Program-made: the position numbers and the translations under genes
DNA from: S5-A14a sp050908895
Lineage (GTDB): Bacteria; Bacillota; Clostridia; Peptostreptococcales; Anaerovoracaceae
DNA: 64,000 bases
Assembly: GCA_050908895.1 (NCBI GenBank)
Contig: CP171222.1
Span: forward strand, 1,860,001-1,924,000
Reading direction: 5' to 3'
Shown here: in pieces, positions 7,880 through 16,470 of the stretch
Numbering within the stretch: position 1 is the stretch's first letter
Layout of the letters: each line of letters begins with the position of its first letter
Notes under the pieces: generated by a model
Told to the model about the DNA's origin: nothing
Databases searched by the model: none
Seen by the model: only the letters and a program-made list of their open reading frames with translations

Positions 7880-8371
7880 TCATATTGTCAATACAAAACA
7901 ATATCCCCGTCCTGTAATTTCATTATGTACAAAAAGCTTTCTTGTCCCATCTTCATGAGTAATTATATACTTGCTTCCTCTAGAAATTTTAATCAAAGCA
8001 ATATCTTTTTTAATCAGCTTCATCTGAGCTAATCGGATATGGCTTGCTTCATCTGAATCCCCTATTAAATTTGAATTAAGTATCTCTTTAAAGTGTTTGG
8101 CATATGCTTCATCAAACTCGCCATCAATATCTTTAAATCCCGAAATTCTTTTTCCATTCTTAATAGTATATGATAAAACGTCCAATCTATCATTGCCAAA
8201 GCCTCTCTCACTTCGTACCTCTTCCCTCACAGTATTTATGCCAGGCTTTATCTCTTTCACATCTCCATGTTCAGATTTTTTTAGAAAATAGACTGCTAAA
8301 AGAACACAAACAAACAACACTATTGCCAGAAAAAGAGCCATAATTTTAAGATATTTGCGCTTTATACCCAT
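7880..8371 (-). CDS. Small membrane-anchored protein of unknown function
   Basis: A 163-residue protein I do not recognise. Residues 8-30 form one membrane segment, and the remainder is a mixed alpha/beta extracytoplasmic domain ending in TGRGYCFVLTI. It starts two bases after the stop of the DUF4097 gene and is followed by a strong terminator, so it is the last gene of the PadR operon. By position it probably acts with the DUF4097 protein at the cell envelope. Confidence 0.6.
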   Translation of the reverse strand: MGIKRKYLKIMALFLAIVLFVCVLLAVYFLKKSEHGDVKEIKPGINTVREEVRSERGFGNDRLDVLSYTIKNGKRISGFKDIDGEFDEAYAKHFKEILNSNLIGDSDEASHIRLAQMKLIKKDIALIKISRGSKYIITHEDGTRKLFVHNEITGRGYCFVLTI

Positions 8372-8373
8372 GA

Positions 8374-9198
8374 TTATTCCTCATGCTCACTTTCATTTAC
8401 ATATTGACCATGCTTCTTAACTGGAGTAACATATCTTACATTATCTTCCTCTAAACTACCAGTATCTACGAAAATCTCCCCACCATCATAGGTTGAATCA
8501 CTGATATCAACACTGCCAATATCATTTCGTATTAGGAAATTCTTAAGGGTAGAATCCTCTATATTCACAGAACCTGTATCCACATCGAGAGAAAATTCAG
8601 ATAGAGTCGACTTCTCAATATCAATGCTTCCTGTATCCGACTTTATACTTCCCGATAAAATACTCACGCCGCTAAGCTCCACATCTCCTATGTCCGTGGT
8701 CACCTGAAGATTTTTAGCCGAGAGATTATTAACCTCAAGGGTTCCAATGTCAACATTAACTCTAACATTATCATATACAGCATCTGGCAAAGAAATTATT
8801 ATTTCTGGATCATTATGTTCTCCAATGAATTCATTTAAGATATTCAGATTTATATTAGGTCTTTTTCTTTTTCCATATTTTCTTGTCTGAGCTATTTTTA
8901 AGTTTTGATTTTCCGTGGAAATATCCAAATGTTTTAAGTTATCAGATTTAACACTAACATGTGTTTTATTATCAAAGCTTTTTTGAATAATGACTTGATA
9001 AAGTTCTACATCTATATCTATATTCTTAATTTCACTATCGTAATCAAAGGTTTTAGATTTATATAATTTGTTGGTATCAAAATTAGTATTTCTTAGATGT
9101 TCTGCCCCATTATTCGAAAAACCATATGCGAGCATTATGCCTCCCACAAGGCACATAATAAGTCCGATTACCAATGCACTCTTAGCTATTTTGTTCAT
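8374..9198 (-). CDS. DUF4097-family membrane-anchored beta-repeat protein
   Basis: 274 residues: one N-terminal membrane segment (about 8-28), then a domain of short beta-strands. From about residue 145 at least six repeats of roughly 20 residues share a D(I/T)G core: VDIGTLEV, TDIGDVEL, SDTGSIDI, VDTGSVNI, NDIGSVDI and VDTGSLEE. This is the right-handed beta-helix pattern of the DUF4097 'putative adhesin' family. The gene overlaps the preceding DUF1700 gene by 17 bases. In Firmicutes this family is routinely encoded with DUF1700/HAAS and PadR proteins and linked to envelope stress. Function is otherwise unproven. Confidence 0.82.
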   Translation of the reverse strand: MNKIAKSALVIGLIMCLVGGIMLAYGFSNNGAEHLRNTNFDTNKLYKSKTFDYDSEIKNIDIDVELYQVIIQKSFDNKTHVSVKSDNLKHLDISTENQNLKIAQTRKYGKRKRPNINLNILNEFIGEHNDPEIIISLPDAVYDNVRVNVDIGTLEVNNLSAKNLQVTTDIGDVELSGVSILSGSIKSDTGSIDIEKSTLSEFSLDVDTGSVNIEDSTLKNFLIRNDIGSVDISDSTYDGGEIFVDTGSLEEDNVRYVTPVKKHGQYVNESEHEE

Positions 9199-9778
9199 GA
9201 ATAACCACCTTTTCCTTTCTCTTTGATCTGGACAAAAGCTTGCCGAAAAGCATAATTATAAACTTAACGATATATATCGTAGCTAACACAATTAGTATTG
9301 CTGCTCCGATGCTTCCAATTCCCATGCCAAGAATCATCCATGTTCCTGGATTCATTGCGTTTATGCTGCCTAGAGCAACGATTAGAGATTTTATTCCCAC
9401 GGCTCCAAGGGCTACCACCCCGGCCAACATCATTCCGAAGATAGCAATGATGAATCCAGCCGCAGCCAAAATCGCAAATACTAAAAATATTAGAATTGGA
9501 ATTGACATTGGTGCCGCCAAAACAGCTAGTACGGCAAGGATCACAAGTCCAGGGCTTTTCTTTGCCTTGTCATCCTTTCTAAGCATTCCTACAAGTAAGT
9601 CTTTAGCTGCCTCCTTGGGCGTACCTAGTTCTTTGACAATTTCGTTATAGCTTGTTAGGTTTGCTTCATCTATGTATTCAGCAAAATAGCTGATTGCGTC
9701 CTCATATTCCTCGTGAGGCAGTCTGGATATGCGGCTTTTCAGCTCGCTCAAATAATTTTCCTTTCCGATATTACTCAT
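9182..9778 (-). CDS. DUF1700/HAAS-domain membrane protein
   Basis: 198 residues from the ATG at 9776-9778, which follows GGAGG by five bases; a TTG four codons upstream is less likely. Residues about 1-65 are the helical HAAS signalling domain with the characteristic YLSELKSRISRLP and DAISYFAEYIDEA segments. About four membrane helices follow (about 75-185). HAAS domains couple PadR-type regulators to membrane partners, which fits the operon: it overlaps the PadR gene by eight bases and the DUF4097 gene by 17. Confidence 0.85.
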   Translation of the reverse strand: MSNIGKENYLSELKSRISRLPHEEYEDAISYFAEYIDEANLTSYNEIVKELGTPKEAAKDLLVGMLRKDDKAKKSPGLVILAVLAVLAAPMSIPILIFLVFAILAAAGFIIAIFGMMLAGVVALGAVGIKSLIVALGSINAMNPGTWMILGMGIGSIGAAILIVLATIYIVKFIIMLFGKLLSRSKRKEKVVIHEQNS

Positions 9779-10079
9779 CTTTACCTCCAATTAAGTTTAT
9801 GGTAGATACGAAGTTCTCCCATTCTGTCTTCATCTCCGCCAGCCTTATCTTTCCTGCTGGTGTAATTTTGTAATACTTTCTTGCTCGTCCATTGTAATTT
9901 TCTACATAGCTTTCCAGATAGCCACATTTGTGCATCTTTTTAAGAATAGGATAGAGGGTGGACTCTTTTATATCTGACACCATCTTGATTCTCTGGGAAA
10001 TATCGTATCCGTAGGAATCTTGCCTATTCACAATGGAAAGAATCAGTAGCTCAATTATAGTTGCTGATACTGTAAACAT
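9771..10079 (-). CDS. PadR-family transcriptional regulator
   Basis: 102 residues with the PadR winged helix: an N-terminal helix (TIIELLILSIV), DSYGYDISQRI, the recognition segment ESTLYPILKKMHKCGYLES, and the wing NGRARKYYKITPAGKIRL. It is the short PadR-s1 type without the long C-terminal coiled coil. First gene of a four-gene operon (PadR, DUF1700, DUF4097, unknown) and preceded by a strong promoter with an AT-rich, palindrome-rich start region. Autorepression is the usual mode for this arrangement. Confidence 0.93.
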   Translation of the reverse strand: MFTVSATIIELLILSIVNRQDSYGYDISQRIKMVSDIKESTLYPILKKMHKCGYLESYVENYNGRARKYYKITPAGKIRLAEMKTEWENFVSTINLIGGKDE

Positions 10080-10161
10080 CTTTCCTCCTTGAATTATGTT
10101 TTTTCTTTAGTTATATTTTTTTGTTGTATATACTTAAAATTTATATATATAATTTTTATAT

Positions 10162-10190
10162 ATTGTAGCTCAGGTTTTGAATGTTGTCAA
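10162..10190 (-). promoter_or_regulatory. Sigma-A promoter of the PadR operon
   Basis: Minus-strand TTGACA, 17 bases, TACAAT, close to consensus. Downstream the transcript start is embedded in TATATA-rich inverted repeats, a likely PadR operator. Confidence 0.8.
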
Positions 10191-10257
10191 TAGGGGGAAA
10201 GAAAAATTTTAATATAGATAAAAAAGAAGTAAACAATACTACACTTTTTGAAGGATT

Positions 10258-10303
10258 AAAAAATGCTGCAGGCCCCTGTTTTCAGTTGCTTACAGCATTT
10301 TAT
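10258..10303 (-). terminator. Terminator downstream of the AlbA pseudogene
   Basis: AAATGCTG and CAGCATTT arms around 24 bases, followed on the minus strand by TTTTTTAAT. It lies 95 bases after the pseudogene stop. Confidence 0.65.
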
Positions 10304-10397
10304 TATATTGCGAGTGTCAAATGCTAGAGTTTAAATCTCCAAGTTTATCAATAAGTTTTTTCGTCCTTTAGAGCAGAAAAATACCTCTGTTTCAAAA

Positions 10398-11630
10398 TTA
10401 TATTTTGTACTTTGTTCCTCTACCTCGTCCTATGACATTAACATATCCTTTTTCTGTCAACACCTTTAAAATTGTCGACGTTTTTGATTTGCCAAAAGGA
10501 ACATTCTCCGTAATTTCGCTAATTGATTTCGGTGTAATTTTGCTCAATGTATCATATACCGTCTTCTCGTCCTCGTTAAGGTTTCCTTGTGAGACAACTG
10601 GCAAAGTTACCTTAATTGAATTATCAAATACCTCAAAAATTGGCTTTTTATTACTGGTTTGATAAGCTTCTTTGATTCTTATTATCCCCGTCCCCAATAT
10701 TTCTACTATGTGAAGTCTGTAGAAGACATTGGCCAAAATCGGATTTCTTAGAATGCTAACCTTTCCATCAATGTACTCTTTTGTTGATAAGCCAGAAGGT
10801 AATCCTCCTGGTGATATAATCTCTATTCTATCGTCATACATCATAACTCTAATCTGAGAATCTACATCCCAAGTTCTATGAGTTATTGCATTAGCGATTG
10901 CTTCACGAAAAGCTTCTTCTGGAATTTTTGCTATTTTTTTGCGATTCATTCCTTCAATTTCTTCATATTGATAGAAATCTCTATAAATCTAGTTTTTTCT
11001 AGCTCTTCCAACACGGATTTATTCTTAATAGTTACGCGCTTAATTATTATGCTTATACTCTCTCCGAATTTTGCAATATAAATGCCTGGGAAAGTATTCT
11101 CATCAGCTAGCAGTTCAGCAGCATTTTTATAACCCTCAACATCAGTATATAAATTAAGTGTTTTCAATACATCGTTATCTAAATTTTCAATCCCAATTTC
11201 TTTTTTTGCAATTTTTTCTAGATGGTTAAATGTTAGTGATTGGTTTTTTGCAGGGAGTTCCTCATAATTGATGTTTTTACCTTCTAAAATTAATCTAAGT
11301 AGTTCCAATTTATCAACTTCAATTGTTGCACTATCATTTCTTCTATAGGCCTTCGATTTATACATGTATGGTTTATTCTTGCCAGATTCTACCTTTAATG
11401 AAACAGTATTATCGGTTTCGTTAATTTTTAATTCATAAGCTGGTTGTGGTTTAATTGAATCATTGATTTTATTTTCTATATCTAGGCATGACTTTTCTGG
11501 ATTACGTAGACCTATCACGTCTCAACTATCATCGATTCCAAAGATAATTTCACCACCATAATAGTTGGAAAATGCGCTTACCGTTTTTTGTTATTTCCGA
11601 CTTGAATTCTAATTGCTTCGATTCTTTCAT
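10398..11630 (-). pseudogene. Decayed AlbA/Schlafen-type ATP-binding transcriptional regulator
   Basis: The remnants of one protein of about 400 residues read in order. An N-terminal AlbA_2 domain starts at the ATG at 11628-11630 (ESKQLEFKSE; later AFSNYYGGEIIFGIDDS in another frame). The middle domain and the HATPase-like C-terminal part (AFREAIANAITHRTWD, GGLPSGL, GTGIIRIKEA) follow, ending in a winged helix. Three lesions are visible. A small deletion near 11590-11600 shifts the frame. An in-frame TGA at 11522-11524 replaces the residue between DDS and DVIGL. A second frameshift lies near 10980-10990, where RDFYQYEEIEGMNRKK would otherwise continue. The pieces are open for 191 and 183 codons, so the decay is fairly recent. 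Confidence 0.85.
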
Positions 11631-11752
11631 ATCAACCTCCTCAACCTCCGGAATTTACAATTTAATTTTAATCGAATTTACGCTCGATTTTATAGTTATC
11701 TTCGGTTGAAAAAGAGTTTGTCATATAGATACCCATAGCCTCTGAGTATTAA

Positions 11753-11784
11753 AATTGCCCAAGAGCATAGGCTCCTGGGCAATT
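11753..11784. repeat. Hairpin-forming inverted repeat upstream of cobO
   Basis: AATTGCCCAAGAGC and GCTCCTGGGCAATT with a four-base loop. On the minus strand it is followed by TTTTAAT and would terminate transcripts reading out of cobO's divergent side. Its right arm touches the -35 region of cobO, so an operator role is also possible. Confidence 0.5.
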
Positions 11785-11796
11785 ATGGTATGGATA

Positions 11797-11805
11797 TGAT
11801 ATAAT
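11797..11805 (+). promoter_or_regulatory. Extended -10 promoter of cobO
   Basis: TGA-TATAAT (11797-11805) without a clear -35. The TGN extension can compensate. It lies 20 bases before the start codon, so the leader is very short; the GAAAGGA ribosome site sits directly before the ATG. Confidence 0.5.
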
Positions 11806-11825
11806 TTACTCGAAAGGAAAATAAA

Positions 11826-12353
11826 ATGAGATTAACAAATGGATACATTCAAGTTTATACAGGGGATGGCAAGGGAAAAACAACAGCAGCTCTTGGTCTT
11901 GCAATCCGCGCCGTTGGTGCTGGACTTAAAGTTTATATCGGGCAATTCATCAAGCAGATGGAATACAGTGAAATTTCAGTTCTAAAAAACCTAGAAGGAA
12001 TAACAATTGAGCTTTACGGTACCAATGGCTGTATATTCCATAGACCCGTTAACGAAACAGACATGCAAGGTGTCATTCATGGACTTGATCGAGCTTTAGA
12101 GATTCTTAAATCAGGGGAATACGACATTGTCATTCTTGACGAATTTACAATTCCCATAAGCCTTGGAATGCTTTCGGAGCATCAGGTCATGGAAGTTCTT
12201 CTGTCAAAACCAGAGAGCACCGAACTTGTTATCACCGGCAGAGATGCGCCAAAATACCTTGTCGATGCAGCTGATCTAGTCACGGATATGGGGGAAGTTA
12301 AGCATTATTATGCTACCCATAAAGTTACATCCCGAAAAGGAATAGAGGTATAG
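11826..12353 (+). CDS. cobO: Cob(I)yrinic acid a,c-diamide adenosyltransferase
   Basis: 175 residues of the CobA/CobO/BtuR family, which attaches the adenosyl group from ATP to corrinoids to give adenosylcobalamin. The P-loop is GDGKGKTT (13-20), with the Walker-B-like VILDEF and the family's TGRDAP near residue 137. Length is typical. It is one of the few plus-strand genes here, with a strong ribosome site. There are no cobalamin synthesis genes beside it, so it may serve corrinoid salvage. Lysine 5,6-aminomutase, expected in an organism with kal, needs this cofactor (inference). An IS element has inserted in its terminator directly after the stop codon. Confidence 0.9.
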   Translation: MRLTNGYIQVYTGDGKGKTTAALGLAIRAVGAGLKVYIGQFIKQMEYSEISVLKNLEGITIELYGTNGCIFHRPVNETDMQGVIHGLDRALEILKSGEYDIVILDEFTIPISLGMLSEHQVMEVLLSKPESTELVITGRDAPKYLVDAADLVTDMGEVKHYYATHKVTSRKGIEV

Positions 12354-12424
12354 AAAAAGGGCTGATACTGTACCGACCCCCAAAAGTTAGACCAAAATCT
12401 AACGATTGGGAGGTCGGTATTTTT

Positions 12425-13003
12425 ATGGCAAAATATAATTTTGAATTCAAGAAGAAAGTTGTTTTAGAATATTTGGATTGTAAAGGAGGAACGCCATATC
12501 TTTCTAAAAAATATGGATTAGGTTCTGACTCTCAGCTACGCAAATGGATTAATGCATACAAAGCGTTCGGTGATGAAGGATTAAAGCGTTCTCGTAAGCA
12601 AACAAAATACTCTTTCGAAAAGAAGATTTCTGTTGTAGAATCATATCTATCAAGTGAGATTTCATATCAAGACTTGGCGATTCAAGAAAGTATAACAAAT
12701 CCAAGTATGATTACTAACTGGGTTAATCGCTTTCGTGTTGCAGGTCCTGATGCTTTGAGACCTCGCAAGAAAGGTAGAAAGAAAACATTGGATAAACCTA
12801 AGATAGATAACAAACCAATAACTCAAGAAAACAGCGTTGTCGACACCAGTGCCGAACACGTAAAAGAATTAGAGGATGAACTGCTTAAGCTAAGAATTGA
12901 GAATGCCTTTTTAAAAGAACTGAGGAGGCTGCGTTTAGAGGACGAGGCAAAAATGAGAGAACGGCGCTCGTCATCAACAGCCTCCGAGGAGAATTCAAAC
13001 TAA
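12425..13003 (+). CDS. IS3-family transposase OrfA (DNA-binding)
   Basis: 192 residues with two helix-turn-helix units: residues about 1-55 (GTPYLSKKYGLGSDSQLRKWI) and about 60-115 (YQDLAIQESITNPSMITNWVNRF). A basic linker and a leucine-rich coiled coil (LEDELLKLRIENAFLKEL, about 150-170) follow, as in IS150-type OrfA. The OrfB frame is -1 relative to this one. The A5 tract at 12949-12953 in GCA-AAA-ATG lies within the overlap and could support the programmed -1 shift that makes the OrfAB transposase. Confidence 0.92.
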   Translation: MAKYNFEFKKKVVLEYLDCKGGTPYLSKKYGLGSDSQLRKWINAYKAFGDEGLKRSRKQTKYSFEKKISVVESYLSSEISYQDLAIQESITNPSMITNWVNRFRVAGPDALRPRKKGRKKTLDKPKIDNKPITQENSVVDTSAEHVKELEDELLKLRIENAFLKELRRLRLEDEAKMRERRSSSTASEENSN

Positions 13004-13026
13004 AAGACCTTCTCTCTTATGCAGGC

Positions 13027-13845
13027 ATGCCTAAGGCAACATATATGTACTGGCAGAAAAGATTTGATAGAGAAAACCCTGACAAAGAAATCGAGGAGAA
13101 GATTCTTGAAATCAGAGTGACTCACAAGGATTATGGTTATCGTCGAATGGTTGGAGAATTAAGAAATCAAGGCTACAGTGTAAACAAAAAGAAAGTACAA
13201 CGTATAATGCAGAAACTAGGTTTACAGGTTACATCATTCACTCGTAAAAATCGGAAATACAGCTCATACAAGGGAAAAGTCGGAACGGTTGCTCCTAATC
13301 GTATAAAGAGACGATTTAACACGCATATTCCTCATCAGAAGATTACTACGGATACTACAGAGTTTAAGTATTATGAGATTGATATGAAAGGTCATATGAC
13401 CATGCACAAGCTGTATCTAGATCCATTTATGGATATGTGTAATGGTGAAATTATAAGCTTTGGAATAGCGAGGCAACCATCAGCTAAAAATATTATGGAT
13501 GCATTAGAACAGGCAATTGCAATAACCTCTGATTGTCCATATCGAAGAACATTCCACTCAGATCAAGGTTGGGCATATCAGATGAAGGCATACTCGCGTC
13601 GTCTTAATGAAGAAAGAATTTTCCAAAGTATGTCACGCAAAGGAAACTGCCATGACAACTCTGTTATGGAGAACTTCTTTGGTCTGCTTAAACAGGAAAT
13701 CTATCATGGTGTAGTTTACTATAGTTATGAAGAATTAAAGTCAGAAATTGAACGATACATTAAGTATTACAACGAGCAAAGAATAAAAGAAAAACTAGGA
13801 TGGATGAGTCCTGTGCAATACAGACTTAGTCTCTTAGCTGCATAA
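13027..13845 (+). CDS. IS3-family transposase OrfB (DDE integrase)
   Basis: 272 residues from the first ATG. The frame is open upstream to the shift site near 12952, and that extension (ERTALVINSLRGEFKLKDLL) resembles the start of other OrfB proteins, so the active product is probably an OrfAB fusion. An HTH_21 domain (YGYRRMVGELRNQGYSVNKK, about 36-56) precedes the rve catalytic core. The DDE triad is D109, D179 (FHSDQGW) and E215 (NSVMENFF), with 35 residues between the last two and K222 seven after it. All catalytic residues are present. Confidence 0.95.
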   Translation: MPKATYMYWQKRFDRENPDKEIEEKILEIRVTHKDYGYRRMVGELRNQGYSVNKKKVQRIMQKLGLQVTSFTRKNRKYSSYKGKVGTVAPNRIKRRFNTHIPHQKITTDTTEFKYYEIDMKGHMTMHKLYLDPFMDMCNGEIISFGIARQPSAKNIMDALEQAIAITSDCPYRRTFHSDQGWAYQMKAYSRRLNEERIFQSMSRKGNCHDNSVMENFFGLLKQEIYHGVVYYSYEELKSEIERYIKYYNEQRIKEKLGWMSPVQYRLSLLAA

Positions 13846-13968
13846 AAATTGCGTAACAGATTCTAATATCTGTTACGCAATAAAAGTCTAACTTTTGGGG
13901 GTCACATCATACGCCCTTTTTACTTTATCGCTGTTTATTTATCTCTGTTTAGCCTTCTATTCAGCCTT

Positions 13969-15525
13969 TTATTTTTCCTCAAGTTGTAAGTTAGTAAGTT
14001 CCTTATATAGGTCTTTCAAATTACCATAAATCTTCTTATATACTTTCTCATAGAGTTCAACGTATATCTTATGCTGGTGCTTGTCAGGAAGGAACTGTCC
14101 TTCCTCTCTAACCATTGACGATACAGCCTCATCAAAGGATTTAAAGTGACCAATTCCAACAAAGGTAGCGATAGCACAACCCATTCCTGTAGCTTCATAA
14201 TTTTCTGGCCTTAGGACAGGTACTCCGAACATATTTGCAGTAATCTGGCAAATTTCATCGCTTTGTGAACCTCCTCCACCAACGGCTATTTTTTCGAATT
14301 TTATTCCTGCGCGGCTTTCAATCATATGCATTCCATCCAGCAATGCAAAATTGATTCCCTCAACAATAGCACGATAGAGGTGGTGTCTAGTATGCACATC
14401 TGAAAATCCAATCATAGCACCGCGAGCTGATGGCATGGTAACATTAGGCGTAAAATACGGTTGGAACAAGAGACCTTCACACCCAGCGGGTATACTAGCC
14501 AGAGTCCGATTCAGCAATTCTTCTGGAGAAATCCCTAGACCTTCTGCCTGTACAACTTCTTTGGCAGCAAACTCTTTTTTAAACCAATTAAGAAGCCAAT
14601 ATCCTCTGTAAATTTCATATTCAGGGTTCCATTTTCCTGGCACTAAGGCAGCGTAAGCCGGGATATATTTTTCAACCTCAACATATTTATTTGATAAAAA
14701 AGATATGGTAGCCGTGGTTCCAAGTCCAATAGCCGCTGTTTCTTCATCATGGCATCCAAGACCTAATATCTCACAGGCTTTGTCTGTTGCTGCGGCAACC
14801 ACAGGCAACCCTTCAGCAAGCCCACTCTCTTCGGACATGTATTTTGTGATATGTCCCATAATCTCACCGCTTTCCATAAGGTCGCATAATTTTTCTTTTT
14901 CAACTGGAAATACTGGTCTAACCATAGCGTTCTTTTTCATCCAATCCCGTGACTTGTTGTCAAAGGGCATATGACCAATCATGCTAGCCTTTGAATCTAT
15001 AATTTTGCCAGTCAATTTGAATATAAGATAGGTGCTTAGGAATATGTATTTATGGGTTTTTTCCCATATACTAGGCTCATTCTGCATAATCCAGTTGCAT
15101 GTGCTTTTTTGGAATTGAAGATCGCAGGTCTCTTCCATACCAACAGCCTTTAAGGCAATTCTTGTATGAGGCGGGAAATTCGGTCTACCTTCTGCACGTC
15201 TTTTGTCAAGCCAAATAATTGCAGGTCTCAAAGGATTCCCCTTTTGATCAACGCAAACTACAGTGTCTCTTATGGTTGTAATTGAGACCCCTTTTATGTT
15301 CGCAAAAGCTTCCGGCGCTTTTTCTTTAACTTTTTTACAGGTTTCACATATACATTTAAAGTACATGTCAGGGTCTTGTTCGGCCCAGTCTAGCTGGTCA
15401 GAAAAATACGGCTTTTCATATGTCTTTTTTTCTATAGCGACAATTTTGCCCTTTGCATCTACCAGCATGGTTCTTCCGCTTTGGGTTCCTATGTCAAATA
15501 CTAAGACAACTGGTGTTTTTTCCAT
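13969..15525 (-). CDS. FGGY-family carbohydrate kinase
   Basis: 518 residues of the ASKHA/FGGY fold: N-terminal phosphate loop FDIGTQSGRTML (about 10-21), IIWLDKR, a second-lobe ATP segment GLGTTATIS (about 268) and the adenosine motif VGGGGSQSDEICQITANMFG (about 416). It phosphorylates a sugar or polyol, but the substrate cannot be read from the sequence: it is not clearly glycerol, xylulose or gluconate kinase. No sugar transporter or isomerase adjoins it. It starts 11 bases after the potassium channel stop and is probably co-transcribed. Its terminator has been split by the IS element. Confidence 0.85.
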   Translation of the reverse strand: MEKTPVVLVFDIGTQSGRTMLVDAKGKIVAIEKKTYEKPYFSDQLDWAEQDPDMYFKCICETCKKVKEKAPEAFANIKGVSITTIRDTVVCVDQKGNPLRPAIIWLDKRRAEGRPNFPPHTRIALKAVGMEETCDLQFQKSTCNWIMQNEPSIWEKTHKYIFLSTYLIFKLTGKIIDSKASMIGHMPFDNKSRDWMKKNAMVRPVFPVEKEKLCDLMESGEIMGHITKYMSEESGLAEGLPVVAAATDKACEILGLGCHDEETAAIGLGTTATISFLSNKYVEVEKYIPAYAALVPGKWNPEYEIYRGYWLLNWFKKEFAAKEVVQAEGLGISPEELLNRTLASIPAGCEGLLFQPYFTPNVTMPSARGAMIGFSDVHTRHHLYRAIVEGINFALLDGMHMIESRAGIKFEKIAVGGGGSQSDEICQITANMFGVPVLRPENYEATGMGCAIATFVGIGHFKSFDEAVSSMVREEGQFLPDKHQHKIYVELYEKVYKKIYGNLKDLYKELTNLQLEEK

Positions 15526-15536
15526 ATCCTGCTCCT

Positions 15537-16280
15537 TTAGTTTTTATTTCTATGATATTTTTCCATCTCGTCCATATATCCAGCCGTTATAATTCCTGCA
15601 GGGAGTGCCACGACAGCAATCCCAAATAATGATGAAATCATTCCAACAATTCTTCCATATACTGACACGGGATAAATATCTCCATAACCCACTGTAGTCA
15701 GTGCCGTAGTTGCCCAATAAAAAGCTTCAAAAAAATTTTTAAAAGTATCTGGTTCAATATTAAATACAATTAAAGCTGATATAAAAATGTATGCCATAGC
15801 TACATTCCCGACCGTTATCAACGCAGGTTTCTGTTTTATAAAAACTGCTCTTATCATGTTTATACTTTTTGAATATCTTACGGTCTTAAAAACCCTCATT
15901 ACTCTGAATAGCCTAAAAATTTTTAAGGTTCTAAAGACACTGCTTATAAAGGTAACAGATGGCAAAATAGAAATTAAGTCAACAATTGCCATTGGTGTAA
16001 ATGGATACTTTATAAATGAAAGACCTTTATTATTTAACTTATAATCCGCAGTAATAACCCTGAAAAAATAATCTATAATAAAAATATACACTGTTAGATT
16101 TTCTACTGTTACCAAGAATTTGTTAGTACTTTTAAATAGTAGGGGAATTAGACTGATAACTATTGTAATCATCATAAAATAGTCATATAACAACCCTACT
16201 TTATCATCAGCTTTACAAACTTCTATAATTTCATATAACCTTTTTCTAGAAATTTCTCTTCTTAGTTTATTGCCTTTCAT
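15537..16280 (-). CDS. Voltage-gated-type potassium channel
   Basis: 247 residues with six membrane segments. S4 is visible as a run of arginines and lysines every third or fourth residue (FRTLKIFRLFRVMRVFKTVR, about 116-135). The pore helix and selectivity filter TVGYGD are at 196-201, followed by S6 with a glycine hinge. It is the short prokaryotic Kv type (KvAP/Kch-like) without a C-terminal RCK or cyclic-nucleotide domain. It is the first gene of a probable two-gene unit with the FGGY kinase, a pairing with no obvious logic. Confidence 0.9.
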   Translation of the reverse strand: MKGNKLRREISRKRLYEIIEVCKADDKVGLLYDYFMMITIVISLIPLLFKSTNKFLVTVENLTVYIFIIDYFFRVITADYKLNNKGLSFIKYPFTPMAIVDLISILPSVTFISSVFRTLKIFRLFRVMRVFKTVRYSKSINMIRAVFIKQKPALITVGNVAMAYIFISALIVFNIEPDTFKNFFEAFYWATTALTTVGYGDIYPVSVYGRIVGMISSLFGIAVVALPAGIITAGYMDEMEKYHRNKN

Positions 16281-16470
16281 TTTCTAAATCCAAAATCTCC
16301 TCCTACTTAAGTATAATGACAATAAGACACTTATTTATTTTATTGAATCATTCTATTTATTATGATACCATGAATTTGGAAATATTTTGCAACAAAATAG
16401 CTTTAAATTAGCAAAATTTTAATTAAGTTAGAAAACATTACAAAGAATTACAAAAGAAAAGGTGAATTTT

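Larger units (their letters stand above)
10080..10397. other. Interval between the PadR operon and the AlbA pseudogene
   Basis: 318 bases without a gene. It contains the PadR promoter (10162-10190), alternating TA tracts at about 10130-10162 that could bind PadR, and the terminator of the gene ending at 10398. Nothing else is visible. Confidence 0.6.
12369..13909 (+). mobile_element. Complete IS3-family (IS150-like) insertion sequence
   Basis: A 1541-bp element with TG...CA ends. The terminal repeats at 12369-12392 and 13886-13909 share an 18-bp core, GACCCCCAAAAGTTAGAC. It is flanked by a 3-bp target duplication TAC (12366-12368 and 13910-13912), as expected for IS3. It carries two overlapping-frame genes, orfA and orfB, both intact. 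The intact repeats and duplication suggest recent insertion and possible activity. Confidence 0.95.
12354..13921. terminator. Bidirectional terminator split by an IS element
   Basis: The left arm AAAAAGGGC (12354-12362) and right arm GCCCTTTTT (13913-13921) are perfect complements. Removing the IS and one TAC copy restores AAAAAGGGC-TGATAC-GCCCTTTTT, a classic terminator between the convergent cobO and the FGGY kinase genes. The element now separates the arms by about 1.55 kb, so the hairpin should no longer work as a terminator. Confidence 0.85.
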
